Below are positions 47,024 through 58,780 of a stretch of 64,000 bases of DNA, in pieces. The stretch is from assembly GCA_003255025.1 (NCBI GenBank), contig QANY01002375.1, positions 1,687,609 to 1,751,608 of the forward strand, in the 5' to 3' direction. The notes under the pieces are model-generated. The model was not told the origin of the DNA. It saw nothing but the letters and a program-made list of their open reading frames with translations, and searched no databases. This DNA is from Datisca glomerata. Lineage: Eukaryota > Streptophyta > Magnoliopsida > Cucurbitales > Datiscaceae. The position numbers and the translations under genes were made by a program. Each line of letters starts with the position of its first letter. Position 1 is the first letter of the stretch.

Positions 47024-48985
47024 TGTTGATCATTGCGGCGCTTGCGAGGCGGAAGCGTGCGGCACGTGGCCATTTAAAAAATTAAACTTTTAATAAAGAT
47101 CAAATCTTTTAATAAAACAAAACTTGCACAACGCCACGATAACCAAATAAAAACTTTTTATTGAAAACTTATTTTCAATCAATCAAGATCCATTATATAT
47201 TTATACATTAAATATATAACATACAAGGTTAGGAATCATATACCTCTTGTAATTTATATCAAGCGCCCTTGAAAAATCGTTCGATCCTCCATCCCACGAA
47301 ACCGTTCAAGCGATCAGTAGACTCTGAGATCCACACCAAGATCTTTCAAGTCAATCCTCAACACACTAGGATGAGTGTCAGCACATAGAATATTATAAGA
47401 CATTTTTATATCTCTAGATGTACTCAACATGAGATCTAGAGATTTAATAAGAATGATTTTAATGAGACGATTCTCTAAAAGAACGTGATAATTATTTTTT
47501 CAGACTTTGATTGACTATTAATCACAGAGAGAAATTACTCTTACACTAACAGTGTTCTCAATTCAATTTGATGAGCTGATTAACTCTATTTTTCATCAAC
47601 TGAGATTATTATAATAATATCTATATATTTTTTAGATATCAGTTAATTCAAAATTAACATATCTGATCATCTCTATCAACTAAATTATCTGTTATTTCAC
47701 AAATAACAGATTTAGTTTATTCAAATTATTATCTAATAATAATTTAGTTATCTAATTTCATAAATTAAAAATTTGGTCTCACTTATCGATAATTAAAAAA
47801 ATAATCGATAATTATTTATATATAATTTTTGAAAAGTATATTTATATATATAAATAATTTAATTAATTAATTCTTAATTAATAATCACACATAATTATCT
47901 CATAATTATGTACTTGCTCTATAATATAAATTCATTTACAAGTCAGTTCTTTTTTCATGTCTGAAATATTCACACCCTAAATTGTGTAGTATAGAGGTGA
48001 TTTTGGGATCATGAAAATATAATCCTAAGCTTCAATAAACTAAATTATCAATTAAACTCTTTAATTAAATAATTTTATTTATTAATTTAATTATTACTCC
48101 ACTATAAATATGGAATTGAACTCATAGTGATTATAAAATATATTTACAGAGTATTCTCATGTAGTCCACTAATATAATCATTTCATATAATTTTGTCCTC
48201 AAATTATCGGTTCGTAAATTAGAGTAGGTCAAAATTACCGTTTTACTCTTCTAAATACCTATTGATCCTTAAGCATCATTAATCTACTAGTGATTGACTA
48301 ATTTATAATCATATTATAAATTTGAGTTCAATAATCATTCAGTTCTAAAATTAACACTTAAGAGAATCAATATATAATCGTTTAGAAAAGCTTGGATTCT
48401 AAATCTTGCAAGATCATATTCCCAGCCATCCACATCATTGATCTCCAAAATAAAAGTCACTACCATGTTTTACAAACAAATATTAACAAGTGAATCAAAA
48501 GATCCATTAGACATGCATAAGAGTTCATGATCACTCAGGATTCAGACTGATCTACATATGATCATCGAATTAATGTGTTTTAACCTTTTATGATAAACGT
48601 CACGTTGATAAATATATTAATTCACATCAGTCCAGGCATATATATATATATCTCATTATATAAAGTACATTCACGAAAATGTCTATATACATCAATGATC
48701 TGGATCTAGATCACACGCATTCATAATGCTTGGTAAGCTATAATAGCAAACATTCATTAAATATTTCATACTTTAATATATTGCTGACAATTTTATTCAT
48801 TATATATGACTTTAACCATCTCACTAATACAAGATCATAGTCTCATTAATGAATATAAAATTTTCATATATTTATATAAATTATTTAACAATAATTTAAA
48901 AGAACAATTATAAAAAAAATGTAATCCTCATTAAATTTCATATCAAAATGTCAATACACATGCTTTGAGAACATAACCCCCAATA
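47024..48985 (-). repeat. Solo LTR (1962 bp) with 5-bp target duplication
   Basis: Left end TGTTGATCATTGCGGCGCTT; right end ...ACATAACCCCCAATA (minus strand TATTGGGGGTTATGTTCTCA, a mutated TG start). GTTGG flanks both sides (47019-47023 and 48986-48990). The uninterrupted LINE copy at 49.7 kb has GACGTTGGTCCTATC at that place, which proves the empty site. It is related to the LTRs at 36638-38867 and 58781-60231. No internal copia sequence is present, so recombination between LTRs is the simplest explanation. Confidence 0.92.
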
Positions 48986-48990
48986 GTTGG

Positions 48991-49052
48991 TCCTATCATT
49001 TTCGACATTATTCATATTGCAAGCGGGTTGAAGAGGGTGGATTTCGTTCATA
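48991..49052 (+). pseudogene. LINE copy 1, remainder after the LTR
   Basis: TCCTATCATTTTCGACATTA onward continues the RNase H-like domain of copy 1 ('PIIFDIIHIASGLKRVDFVH'). It stops at about 49052, where copy 2 begins with TCTTAATATTTTTTTAGCAT. Confidence 0.85.
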
Positions 49053-49990
49053 TCTTAATATTTTTTTAGCATGTAAATCCAATCTTTTTAGGAGAGGTAT
49101 GAACATTGAACCTATGTGTAGTTTTTATGGCATTGAAGAGGAAAAACTAGTTAACATTTTCTTCAAGTGTCACTCTGTTACAAGATTTTGGTCGACTCTC
49201 TGATCAATTTGGTTTCTAGCAATCTGCAAGGTAGGATTTTCTTAGACTTCTGGATCTTCATTGTCGGCAGGATTGAGAAGTATAAAGAGAAAGAGGAGCT
49301 TATGGACTAGTTCATATTCGGGTTTTAGCGTCTCTGGAAATGTCAGAATAAATCATGCTTTGAAGGAACCGTGTTTGACCCTATGTCGGCAGTTAGAGTG
49401 GCTGGTTTCCATATCGGGAGCTTCAGATTGGCCATGAACGATAGCACTCTGCTATCAATAGCATTCCTCCATCGAAAGCTATGTCCAATATTAAAGTAGA
49501 TTGGTATTTGCATTCTGATGCGGCTTGGGATGAGGACAGACTCATGGCAGGCTTAGGTTGGTGTTTATGGGATCCTGACGGTAAGTTATTCGCGGCTAGT
49601 ATGGGGATGAGGACGTCCGTTATAAGTGTCATTTAGGCCGAGGCTATCGCTTTGCTTGGGCGATTAAAAATTCTCTTCAAGCTGGAAATGAGTGAATTAG
49701 GATCTTTTCCGATGCGTTGTGCTTAATTGCTTATATTAATAACAGTTTTCACAATTCTTAGGACGTTGGTCCTATCATTTTCGACATTATTCATATCGTA
49801 AGCGGGTTCAAAAGGGTGGATTTCGTTCATTGCCCAAGGGACTTGAATCGTCCTGCTCACGATTTTGCTAGGATGAGTATTAGTATGTCGGGTTATTTTG
49901 AATTTTCATTCAATTTTGAATAATTTTCATTCAATTTTCAACTTCCTTGATTGTAATCTATTCAATATTGAATGAAAAAATTTCGTTGAC
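49053..49990 (+). pseudogene. LINE copy 2 (zinc domain, RNase H, 3' end)
   Basis: It repeats the sequence of copy 1 from 46314 onward with about 10 percent differences: a decayed zinc domain, 'LWKCQNKSCFEGTVFDP', the RNase H-like domain 'GLGWCLWDPDGKLFAAS'-like to 'VHCPRDLNRPAHDFARMSIS', and then a stop. A 3' untranslated tail with ATTCAATATTGAATGAAAAA and a short A-run ends near 49997. This is the true 3' end of the LINE. Unit length without the solo LTR is about 0.77 kb. Confidence 0.85.
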
Positions 49991-50267
49991 AAAAAAATGC
50001 TGCATAATATAGCCACCATTAACGTTTAATACAATCCAGATTAATTCATAATTAAAATATTTTGTAATTATCATAAAATTTTATGTTATTTCTTCACATC
50101 TCAGTATTATCATTATGACGGTTTATAGGCTCAATTTTCCCATCAATTGAACAGAAACAAGTGACAAGCTTCCTCGTAAGAGGGAGTGCTTAGCTATTTG
50201 CTTAATGATCACCAATGATAAATGATGAACAAATCATAAATCAGGTTTATCTTTCAATAAATACAAT

Positions 50268-50731
50268 AATATTAAGGGTTAAATGTGAAAACACAAGCAT
50301 TTTGACTGTTTCATTGACACATTAATACAACTTTTTTAGTGAATTTGGTCCATACATTTTAAAAAATTTCCTCACAGCAACCATTAAATTTAGCGTGTTG
50401 ATATCATTAATTATTCGAACATACTTCCTTATTCAACCTATTTACAATCTTCTAATTAGTTTTTCATATGATTAAATTCCTTAACATTTCAGTTTTGTTA
50501 CATTATGATATGTAACTAATAAAATCTCAATTTTTCGACAAGTTTAGTCCCTAATATTTTTTTATTATTTCGTATAAAATGATTTTTGGAAAATTAAAGA
50601 CATAACTGTTAACGATTTTTATGTTAAGGAGACTTAAGCTAAAGTGTAGAGACTAAAACTATTACGCATAGTGTTATGATAAAACAATTAAAGTGTACTG
50701 ATATTTTCACATTTAGTTTAACGCTAATATT
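50268..50731. mobile_element. Possible MITE with short inverted ends
   Basis: AATATTAAGGGTTAAATGTG at the left and, reverse-complemented, AATATTAGCGTTAAACTAAA TGTGAAAA at the right are similar inverted ends about 460 bp apart. The interior is non-coding and shares a block (AACATTTCAGTTTTGT-ACATTATG-TATGTAACTAAT type) with 43648-43690. A target duplication is not clear. Confidence 0.4.
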
Positions 50732-51900
50732 AAAAACCACTACACCAAATTGCAGTCACATTCCAATATAAGATTATATTTCAACATCTCCATACAAAAT
50801 GCTCTATTCTAAAAAAATTGTACTCAAACTCAATACTTATCTTCCACGCCATGATTTTCTTTCATCTGATAAACCTACTAAACCCATTAATTTCCATGTT
50901 CCGTCATTGTAACTCCATGAAGGAAATTCATGGGAAAATTCTAATCATATATTATTATTGCTGCAATATATTATTAATGAGACCCAGATTCTTGGCTTGA
51001 GACCCAGATTCTTGGCTTGATAAAAAAAGGTATAAATCATTGTACTATAAAAAAAAATAATAAAATATTATGGAAATAATGAATAATTATAACAATGTTG
51101 ACATGAGGATCCACTTAGCAACCATTGGGGTTATGTTATGCAGGCCAGGAATAAACTAAAACCCATTGTTTGGTAGCTTCCTCCAATGAATTAATTGAGA
51201 ATGTGGACTCATTCAATTAGAATCTGTTTTATGATATAAAAATTGGAAATTTTGAAGATGAATGCAGAAATTCACATCATAAGTAAGGAAAATCAGAATT
51301 GGAGAATTTTTATTCGACCAGAAAAGGAAAGGTTTATTTTAGGATTGTTTCAAGAGACAGCAAATAAATAGCTTACAAAGTAAATATTTTATTTTCTTGC
51401 ACTGTGACCTTTGACTGCTTAAGAAGAAGAGGATGGAATTTATTAAATTTAATTTTAATAATTAAAATTTGCTGTTGATGAAACTCACTAAATAATTTGA
51501 TTTGCTCCATAAAATTACAAGGACAATGTCCATTTTTCAGAAAATAAATTAATTTCTAAAAACATGAAAAAGAGAAAATACTCGGTTTTCCTAGAATAAG
51601 AAAATTTCCAATATTCATTATTATGATCTACTATAACGTATTTTAAAATATGATATATATCTCAATGAAAAAAATTACATGAATTCTCAAAATTCAAAAA
51701 TGTGTGCAAACATGTTAAATTAAATAATTTGAAGTAATACTCAAAATTCAATTGATAAATAATCTGTTACTCATTTATTAGTTAATATCTTTATTATTAT
51801 TAAAATGAGTTTTATCAATTATAGAACATTGAATATACGAAATTAAAATATTTAGTTAATAAAATAATATTTTAATTCTTGATTAATGTAGATTTACAAA
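50732..51900. other. Upstream region of the receptor gene
   Basis: AT-rich sequence without a gene. A 21-bp direct repeat, GAGACCCAGATTCTTGGCTT..., occurs twice in tandem at about 50979-51020. The distal promoter of the receptor gene is expected here. Confidence 0.5.
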
Positions 51901-51919
51901 AAAATTCATATAAGAAGAG

Positions 51920-51925
51920 CACGTG
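51920..51925 (+). promoter_or_regulatory. G-box (CACGTG)
   Basis: CACGTG followed by GGG, 26 bp upstream of the TATA box. G-boxes bind bZIP and bHLH factors in plants; the placement in a core promoter makes a role plausible but unproven. Confidence 0.5.
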
Positions 51926-51945
51926 GGGATAATAGGGGACGCCGC

Positions 51946-51953
51946 TATAAATA
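51946..51953 (+). promoter_or_regulatory. TATA box of the receptor gene
   Basis: TATAAATA in a locally GC-richer context, about 390 bp upstream of the ATG. A transcription start near 51975-51985 would be expected. Confidence 0.65.
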
Positions 51954-52155
51954 GACAGAGAAAGAGTCGCTGGCTGCTGGCAACATGCAACAAGACAAAG
52001 AGCCAAAATCCAACGCAACTGGATCGCCGCGAAACGTATAATATCCAACTCTTACCCCGATATTTCGGTCTTCCTGTCCATTGGCTAACTGAGTCGCCGA
52101 TATTTTTGCTTCTTTTATCTTTGTTTCGGTGGCTTGTAGGTTATTTAATTATCAC

Positions 52156-52199
52156 GTAAGTACAACTTTCCCTGCCTAAATCGCCGATCTTTACGCGCT

Positions 52200-52264
<65 letters not shown>

Positions 52265-52301
52265 AGTTTATATGTACACACTGTTTCTCTGCTTTGACTA
52301 G
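52156..52301 (+). other. Putative intron in the 5' untranslated region, containing (CT)n
   Basis: A strong donor GTAAGTAC at 52156 and an acceptor TTTGACTAG ending at 52301 bracket 146 bp. The (CT)n run at 52203-52263 and a following pyrimidine-rich stretch would act as polypyrimidine tract. There is no upstream ATG issue if it is removed. This is inference; the tract could also simply be part of the leader. Confidence 0.5.
52203..52263 (+). repeat. (CT)n microsatellite in the gene leader
   Basis: About 60 bp of uninterrupted CT dinucleotide between the TATA box and the start codon. Such CT tracts are common in plant core promoters and leaders and are length-variable. Confidence 0.97.
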
Positions 52302-52335
52302 AACGGAGGGGGATTTTGATACAGGCAACGAAGGA

Positions 52336-53035
52336 ATGGATAAACGGTGGAGATTTGATCAGGGAAAGCTCCGGAAGGCGGTGATGGTGGTGTTTCTGCT
52401 CGTTTTACATCAGAGTATGAGCTTGTGTTGGTCTCTCAACAGCGAAGGTAAAGAACCTCAACCTCTCCTCATTAGCTTCAATGAGTTTCAATGAAGTAAT
52501 GGGCTGTTTTGGATGTAGGTATAGCGTTGTTGAGGATAAGGGAAGGAGTGGTGAATGACCCATTTGGAGCATTATCGGATTGGAAATATGATAATCAGGG
52601 TCAGGTTGATCCTTGTTCCTGGTTTGGAGTAGAATGCTCTGATGGGAAAGTTGTTATCCTGTGAGTAAAAATAACATCTTATGTCGTTTATTATTTCAAT
52701 CTAACATGAATTTTGCATATTGGTTTTGTTTGGCGACAGAGTTTGGTCTGTTCCAACAGAGGATCCTCTGTTTTTACAGTGTTCTTGCTCATCCTCTGTT
52801 TTTTACAGAGAGTTATTGCTCTGTTTCTACATAGTTTATACACTGAAAATGGATTGATTCTCTCCTTTCTTCCTTAATCAATGATTGTTTTTGTTCAACA
52901 TTGATTGGATTTGCAGCAATTTGAAAGATCTTTGTCTTGGAGGAACACTGGCACCTGAAATTGGAAAGCTTACACACATAAAATCTATGTATGAACATAT
53001 AAATCCAAGATATTTATTCATCTCTTTATAATGTT

Positions 53036-53068
<33 letters not shown>

Positions 53069-56000
53069 ATTTTTCCTCCAAAGATTTTAATTGATCATCT
53101 TGTTCTTCTCGTCGACAGTATTTTGCGCAACAATTCGTTTGGCGGGGAGATTCCTAAAGAGATACAAGAACTGGAGGGACTGGAGGTTCTTGATCTGGGT
53201 TACAATAACTTCACTGGATCATTGCCATCTGATCTTGGAAATAATTTGTCTCTAACTACCTTGTAAGATTATATTATCCCTTAAGCACTGATTATGTACT
53301 TAATAATCTGGATTCGTTTGAAATTCCGCTTGAATAAATCCGTTTCGTCTGTTTGATTTTGTAGACTACTTGACAACAATAAATTCATTGGTGAAATATC
53401 TCCTGAATTACATGAGCTTAAGATGCTTTCTGAGTATCTAGTTGATGAGAAGCAGCTTACTAGTGTTGCAACCAGAGCATGTTGTGGCTTTAACTCTATT
53501 AATTGGTAAGCTGCACCAGCTTTTTCAGCATATGATTGTTAAATGATTTTTGCTTAACATGTGCTGGAATTTTCTTTCCATTTTAGGAATGCTGGAAGGT
53601 TTCGGGACATAGTTTACCAAAGACGACTTTTGGCAGATACCACAAATCCACCATTAGCTATAAGAAACCAAGGCCAAGAAAGACATTCATTATCACCTTC
53701 TCCTTCACCTTCTTCTCCATCTCCGGCATCATCAATTTCACCATTTCGGCCGTCACCGTCGCGGAATTCATCTTCTCCGTCGCCATCTCCATTTTCTCAG
53801 CCTCCAACACCTTCCCCATCGGCTTCTGGTCCCAGTATCTTCCTTATTCCTTCACCCTCACCTGCAGTAGTACCAGTATCTCCAGCTCCAACTCCGGTTT
53901 CACCAGTTCCAGAAAACCCACCTGTTATCCTGGCACCTCCTCCACCTGAATTGGTTGCAGTGCCTTCCCCTGTTTTATCTCCAAGCCAAGCAAGACCAAA
54001 CAAACACACATTTCAAATATTGGTCGGAATCATAGGAGGATCTGTTTTCCTCATGATTGCTGCTGTTGGGTTTGCTTTCTTCAGAAACAATAAGGTTGTT
54101 ACAGTGAAGCCTTGGTCTACAGGGTTAAGTGGACAGCTGCAGAAGGCTTTTGTAACAGGTATGTTCATGTTCTTCCTTTTCAAAAAATAAAAAAACCAAA
54201 GAAATAAAAAAAATGAGAAAATAGCTCAAGATCTCTGTACATTGTTTAAATAATATCGTCATTTCTCTGGTTTAAAAAATAATTCATCTCTCTTTTTATA
54301 TGTTAGGTTTTTGTCATAAAAAACATTCTATTAAATTTCAAACTAATAATGCCTACCAAAAATACCCTCATTTCCCCCCAATTCTGCAAATATTAAAAAT
54401 AATTTTTTGATATTCAAAATTAAATTCACCTAACCCGGGTTAATTTATGTTTTGGTTTAAAAAATTTGTTGGATAAAATCCGTTATAAGAGTAATATCGT
54501 CTTTTCACACATAAAATTCATATTTTTTATGGAATGAACTTATTTATCATTCTTTTATTGACAAAAAATTATTTATCATTTTTTAAACCAGATTAATATT
54601 TCTGTGTCATTTAAACAATTTTTTTCAAAGAAAAAAGAAATTGAATGCAATAATAAAATGGAAATGCGTTTTGCAATTTTTCAGGTGTGCCGAAGCTTAA
54701 CAGGTCGGAACTAGAAGCAGCATGTGAAGACTTTAGTAATATAATCAGCTTTGTTTCGGATATCACAGTGTACAAAGGGACTCTTTCCAGTGGAGTTGAG
54801 ATAGCCGTTACATCTAGTGAAGTTACAACCCTTCAAAATTGGCCCAAAAACAAGGAAGCACGGTTCAGAACTAAGGTGAGCATTCATCAGAGAGAAATTT
54901 TTTTGATAAACCATTCAAAAAATAAGAACTAAATTTGGAAGCTGAATTTTTTCTAATAAAACTCAGATAGGAGAAAAGACTAAATTACCCTTTTAATTTG
55001 AAACTTTTCTGTTGAAATTTATGTCGATTATGCTCTAATCAAAATATTTTACTAGACTGTGATGCAACAAGTGTTAATCTTAATGTCAAAATATTATAAT
55101 AAGGTCTAATATAATATTTTTGCTATAATATGATCTAGCAAGTGGTTAGTTAGTATTTTCTCACAAAAATATTATATTTTGTTAGGAAAAAGTCAAATAG
55201 ACCGTACGATCGTATTTTACTTTTTTCATTTAGTATTGTTCACAAATAGACCATTATTAAAAAATCATAAAAAAATATCACTAGTATTAAAAAAATATAA
55301 AAAATAACTACTGGCACGTTAAAAAAACAAATTCACGCACCATTTTTGTTTAGCGCCAACATGTAACTGTTCCAGATTTCTATAATTTATATAATATATA
55401 TAGTACATATTATATATACCTATGTGATACATGTTGTTTATATTATATGTACAGTATATATTCTATAAACTTCGTGAAGATTACCCTTCAAATTCGTTAG
55501 AGCGCGCGTGAATTAGTTTTTTGCACTGATTTTTTTCCTATTTTTGGAAATTAAGGTGGCGAATTTTGATTTTGATTTTATCTTTAACTATTTTTTTTCT
55601 AAAAGTGGCATTTTTTTTATGTTCACCCTTTTTCATTTCGGGATCCATACAACGGAATTTCTCCTAACTAAATCGTGCCAAATTTTGTTTTTGTGTCCAA
55701 CGTTTGCTAAAGTGCCTGTTGTGTTATGATTGTTGTTTTTCAGATAGAGATATTGTCAAGAGTGAACCACAAGAATTTTGTGAATCTCATCGGATATTGT
55801 GAGGAAGAGAAACCGTTCACTAGAATGATGGTTTTTGAGTATGCTCCAAACGGCACCCTCTTCGAGCATCTACACAGTAAGTGCTTTCTCCTCAATTTGT
55901 ATTACACAAAATTTGTTCTTATACATCTGCAGAAAGGAAAAGGCCAATTATATCATAGAATAATTTACTATACGATTGAGAGATAAAAATATAAGATTTA

Positions 56001-57685
56001 ATCTTTTTATAGGGAAACATTAAGTTGTCTATTTTATTGAAGTTTTTAACCGAATTTTGTGTCTTTTAGACCATGATGTAGCTAAAATATTTTATCAGAC
56101 GATAATCTAGATATTAAAAGTATGGTTCAATTGCTAGAGAAGTTTTGCAAGGGATAATTTATTCATTTTATTATAAAAAAAATGCTACATTTCATTTAAA
56201 CTAAAAAAGAGTCCAATTTCACCTGATGAATTGATAGCATCGGTTAAAATTTTTGTTTGGCCAGCTCCGACTTGGGGATAGCGTGTTAAATTAATAATTT
56301 GCTAAACTTACAAAATTATACATTATATAAAATCACATTTTTAGCGTGAATTGCAAAAATGAATGGAAACCTTTTTCTGCAAAAGAAAAAGGCTGAAAGT
56401 GGTAGAGGTGATTAATTTAGTTATAAAAAGAAAATGTAATTTAATTCAACTTGTGATGCATCATAAGTATGCATGACACAATTGGATTGGTGCATATTGA
56501 TAAGTTAAAAAACTATAATCAATATATTTTTATCACGTAAATTTATTATGCATCACAAGTTGAGTCAAATAACAATACTCTTACAGAAATTACATAGGTG
56601 TGAATTCATTAGTTACGTTCGCCTGTAATTGGGTAAATAAAATTATTTACTCTGGTTATTTTTTTTTAAAAAGTTCTTGCAAGTGTTTTTCGGCCATTTT
56701 CGTATTTCTCTCTTATAAAATTAATATAGGTCTCATGCCATATATGAACTAATAGTTTCCTTATACATTGTATCTATGATTCGTTTATAAAGTATTCATA
56801 GAATGACTTGAATATTATTTGTTTCTCTTTCGAATCCTTGTCACATTCGATTTCATCTCTAACTCTAAGAAGCAACGTAAGAAGTTATGGTGTAATTTTC
56901 TCTTATTACAACAAATAATTGACCAATATCATCCTCAGGGATATAAGAAATATTGAATAAATTATTGATTTATCAATAAATTAATAAATTAAAAAGTGAT
57001 ATTTGTTTAATATTGGCTAAATTAATAAAAAAAAAGTTGTCTCCAGACTATTAATGTATAGATAGTTAACCGTATATCTATTGCAGTAAAAGAAGCAGAA
57101 CACTTGGACTGGAAAATGAGATTAAGAATAGCAATGGGCATAGCCTACTGCTTAGAACATATGCATCAGCTCAATCCACCTATAGTCCATACAAATCTTC
57201 AATCTTCTTCTATATATCTTACTGAAGACTACGCCGCAAAGATCTCTGATTTCACCTTTTGGAACGAAGTAACCGCCGTAAAGATGGGAGCAACTGACGT
57301 GGAGCTTTTGGAAACTCCATCTGCAGACTCAGAGAGCAATGTTTACAGCTTTGGAGTGATTTTATTCGAAATGGTTACTGGTAGGATACCGTATTGTGTT
57401 GATGGTGGCCCATTTGCAGACTGGGCAACCGAGTTTTTAAATGGAGACCGACCCGTAACTGAAATGGTGGATCCGACTCTAACTTCTTATAAAGAAGATG
57501 AACTTAATGATCTGTTTAAAGTAATAAAGCAATGTATCCATCTTGACCCAAAGCAGAGACCGACAATGATGGAGATCACGATCCGGTTGAAAAAGATAAC
57601 GGGTTTGGAGCCTGATGGAGCAGTACCGAAGCTATCTCCTCTTTGGTGGGCTGAACTTGAGATTATGTCTACAGAGGCAAATTGA
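52336..57685 (+). CDS. MRH1: MRH1/MALE DISCOVERER 2-like LRR receptor-like pseudokinase
   Basis: Nine exons with GT/AG borders: 52336-52447, 52519-52660, 52917-52988, 53119-53262, 53365-53505, 53587-54158, 54685-54875, 55744-55876 and 57087-57685, giving 701 codons plus TGA (family about 680). Start: first in-frame ATG before a signal peptide (residues 1-33). Next come an LRR N-terminal domain (DPCSWFGVECSDG), LRRs coded by 72- and 144-bp exons (about 85-190), a Ser/Pro-rich stretch (about 230-340), one membrane helix (347-369) and a kinase-like domain (from about 396). The VAIK lysine is Thr437, HRD reads H537-T-N and DFG reads D557-F-T, so catalysis is unlikely; known relatives are also atypical. 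C-lobe motifs (SNVYSFGVILFEM, QRPTM) are intact. In Arabidopsis the relatives act in root-hair growth (MRH1) and pollen-tube guidance (MDIS1). Which paralogue this is cannot be decided here. Confidence 0.93.
53035..53070 (+). repeat. (TA)n microsatellite in intron 3
   Basis: TATATA run followed by GTATGTATAT within the third intron of the receptor gene. Confidence 0.95.
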
Positions 57686-58204
57686 AAGATTTAAGTTAGG
57701 GAATGATCAGTTCCATGTTTTATGAATTTAGTTTCAATCTTTTTTATTTACCTTAATTCTTTTGTTGGTTATGCAATATGCAGTGAGTTTTTCATTAGAA
57801 AGGGAAATATGTATTCACATAGCAGCAGGGGTTTGACTGGTACAGAGTCTGGTTTGTATTGTGTTCTAATAAGGTAGAAGTAGAGAAAATGTACAAAGTG
57901 ATGCTAATACAGAAATGTAAACTGAGGATTAAGCTATAATACTCCGCACTCCACAGCATGAATTCATTTATATTTTCTCAATTATATATATATATATATN
58001 TAAAGAGTATGTCCTTTTAAGGTCATAAAAATTTGAACCGAACCGACTCAAATTGTACATGATCATTTCTTGTTTCTTGTTTGTCAGAACATGAAACAAT
58101 CCTATTAGAGCTTTACTGTTACATTAACCACACACAGTAACTAAAGTCCTGGATTATTAAGAGACTTTCAGTCCTGTAGTTAACCATTCAACAGTGTGGG
58201 TTAC
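57686..58204 (+). other. 3' flank of the receptor gene
   Basis: Untranslated and intergenic sequence. A TA microsatellite at 57983-57999 is followed by the only undetermined base (58000). No clear polyadenylation signal can be singled out; several AATAA-like words occur between 57720 and 57900. Confidence 0.5.
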
Positions 58205-58780
58205 TTTAACCTTGGCTGCACATTTTAATTAGCCTCTTCACTAACTTGATGTAAAGAACGTTTTCCTCCATGAACACCTAAAGGAGGAAGTTTACATATC
58301 CCAGCCACAAAATTTTGTTGATCCTCTATTTTCCTCCTATGTTTGCAAGTTATATAAGTCCTAGTTGATGCAAGCTCCATGGGCATGGTTTAAATGCTTT
58401 ACCTCCCACTTATGTACTCCGGGTTTTTGTGGCTTCTAGTGCTGACTCCTCTCTCATTGTTCAACCTACTGCTTCTTTTGTACACATTTATTATTGTATG
58501 TCGATGATATAATCCTGGCAGGTTCAGATGTTGCTTACATTCAAACACTTATTACTCAGTTATAAACTCAATTTGAAATAACAGACGTAGGAGTTGTAAA
58601 ATACTTTCTGGGGTTAAAAATAACATGCTCTCATCATGCTATTTTTATTAATCAGCATAAATACATACAAGATCCGCTTTTAAAATCTAGACTGGTTGAT
58701 GCCAAGCATTGTAAGTCTCCCTGTTCTCCTAAAGATCATATACATAGACATATTGTTGCACCATTGACAAATGTTACTAC
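58205..58780 (+). pseudogene. Second copia family, RT fragment
   Basis: A nearly continuous reading frame shows 'LDVKNVFLHEHLKEEVYISQ', 'PQNFVDPLFSSYVCKL', then, after a stop, 'QAPWAWFKCFTSHL', the active-site block 'YVDDIILAGSDV' (about 58495-58530) and 'YFLGLKITCSHHAIFINQHK'. These are standard RT motifs of a copia element different from the one that follows. The frame ends abruptly at 58780, where a new LTR begins. It starts only about 0.5 kb behind the receptor gene. Confidence 0.87.

Noticed and set aside
52294..52335. Upstream in-frame extension of receptor exon 1
   Set aside because: It has no ATG (begins at TTG) and would precede the signal peptide; the ATG at 52336 fits the family.
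53797..54009. Gly-rich minus-strand ORF of 70 codons
   Set aside because: Antisense shadow of the Ser/Pro-rich segment of the receptor protein.
58000..58000. Undetermined base N
   Set aside because: Sits at the end of a TA microsatellite; an assembly or sequencing uncertainty, not a biological feature.
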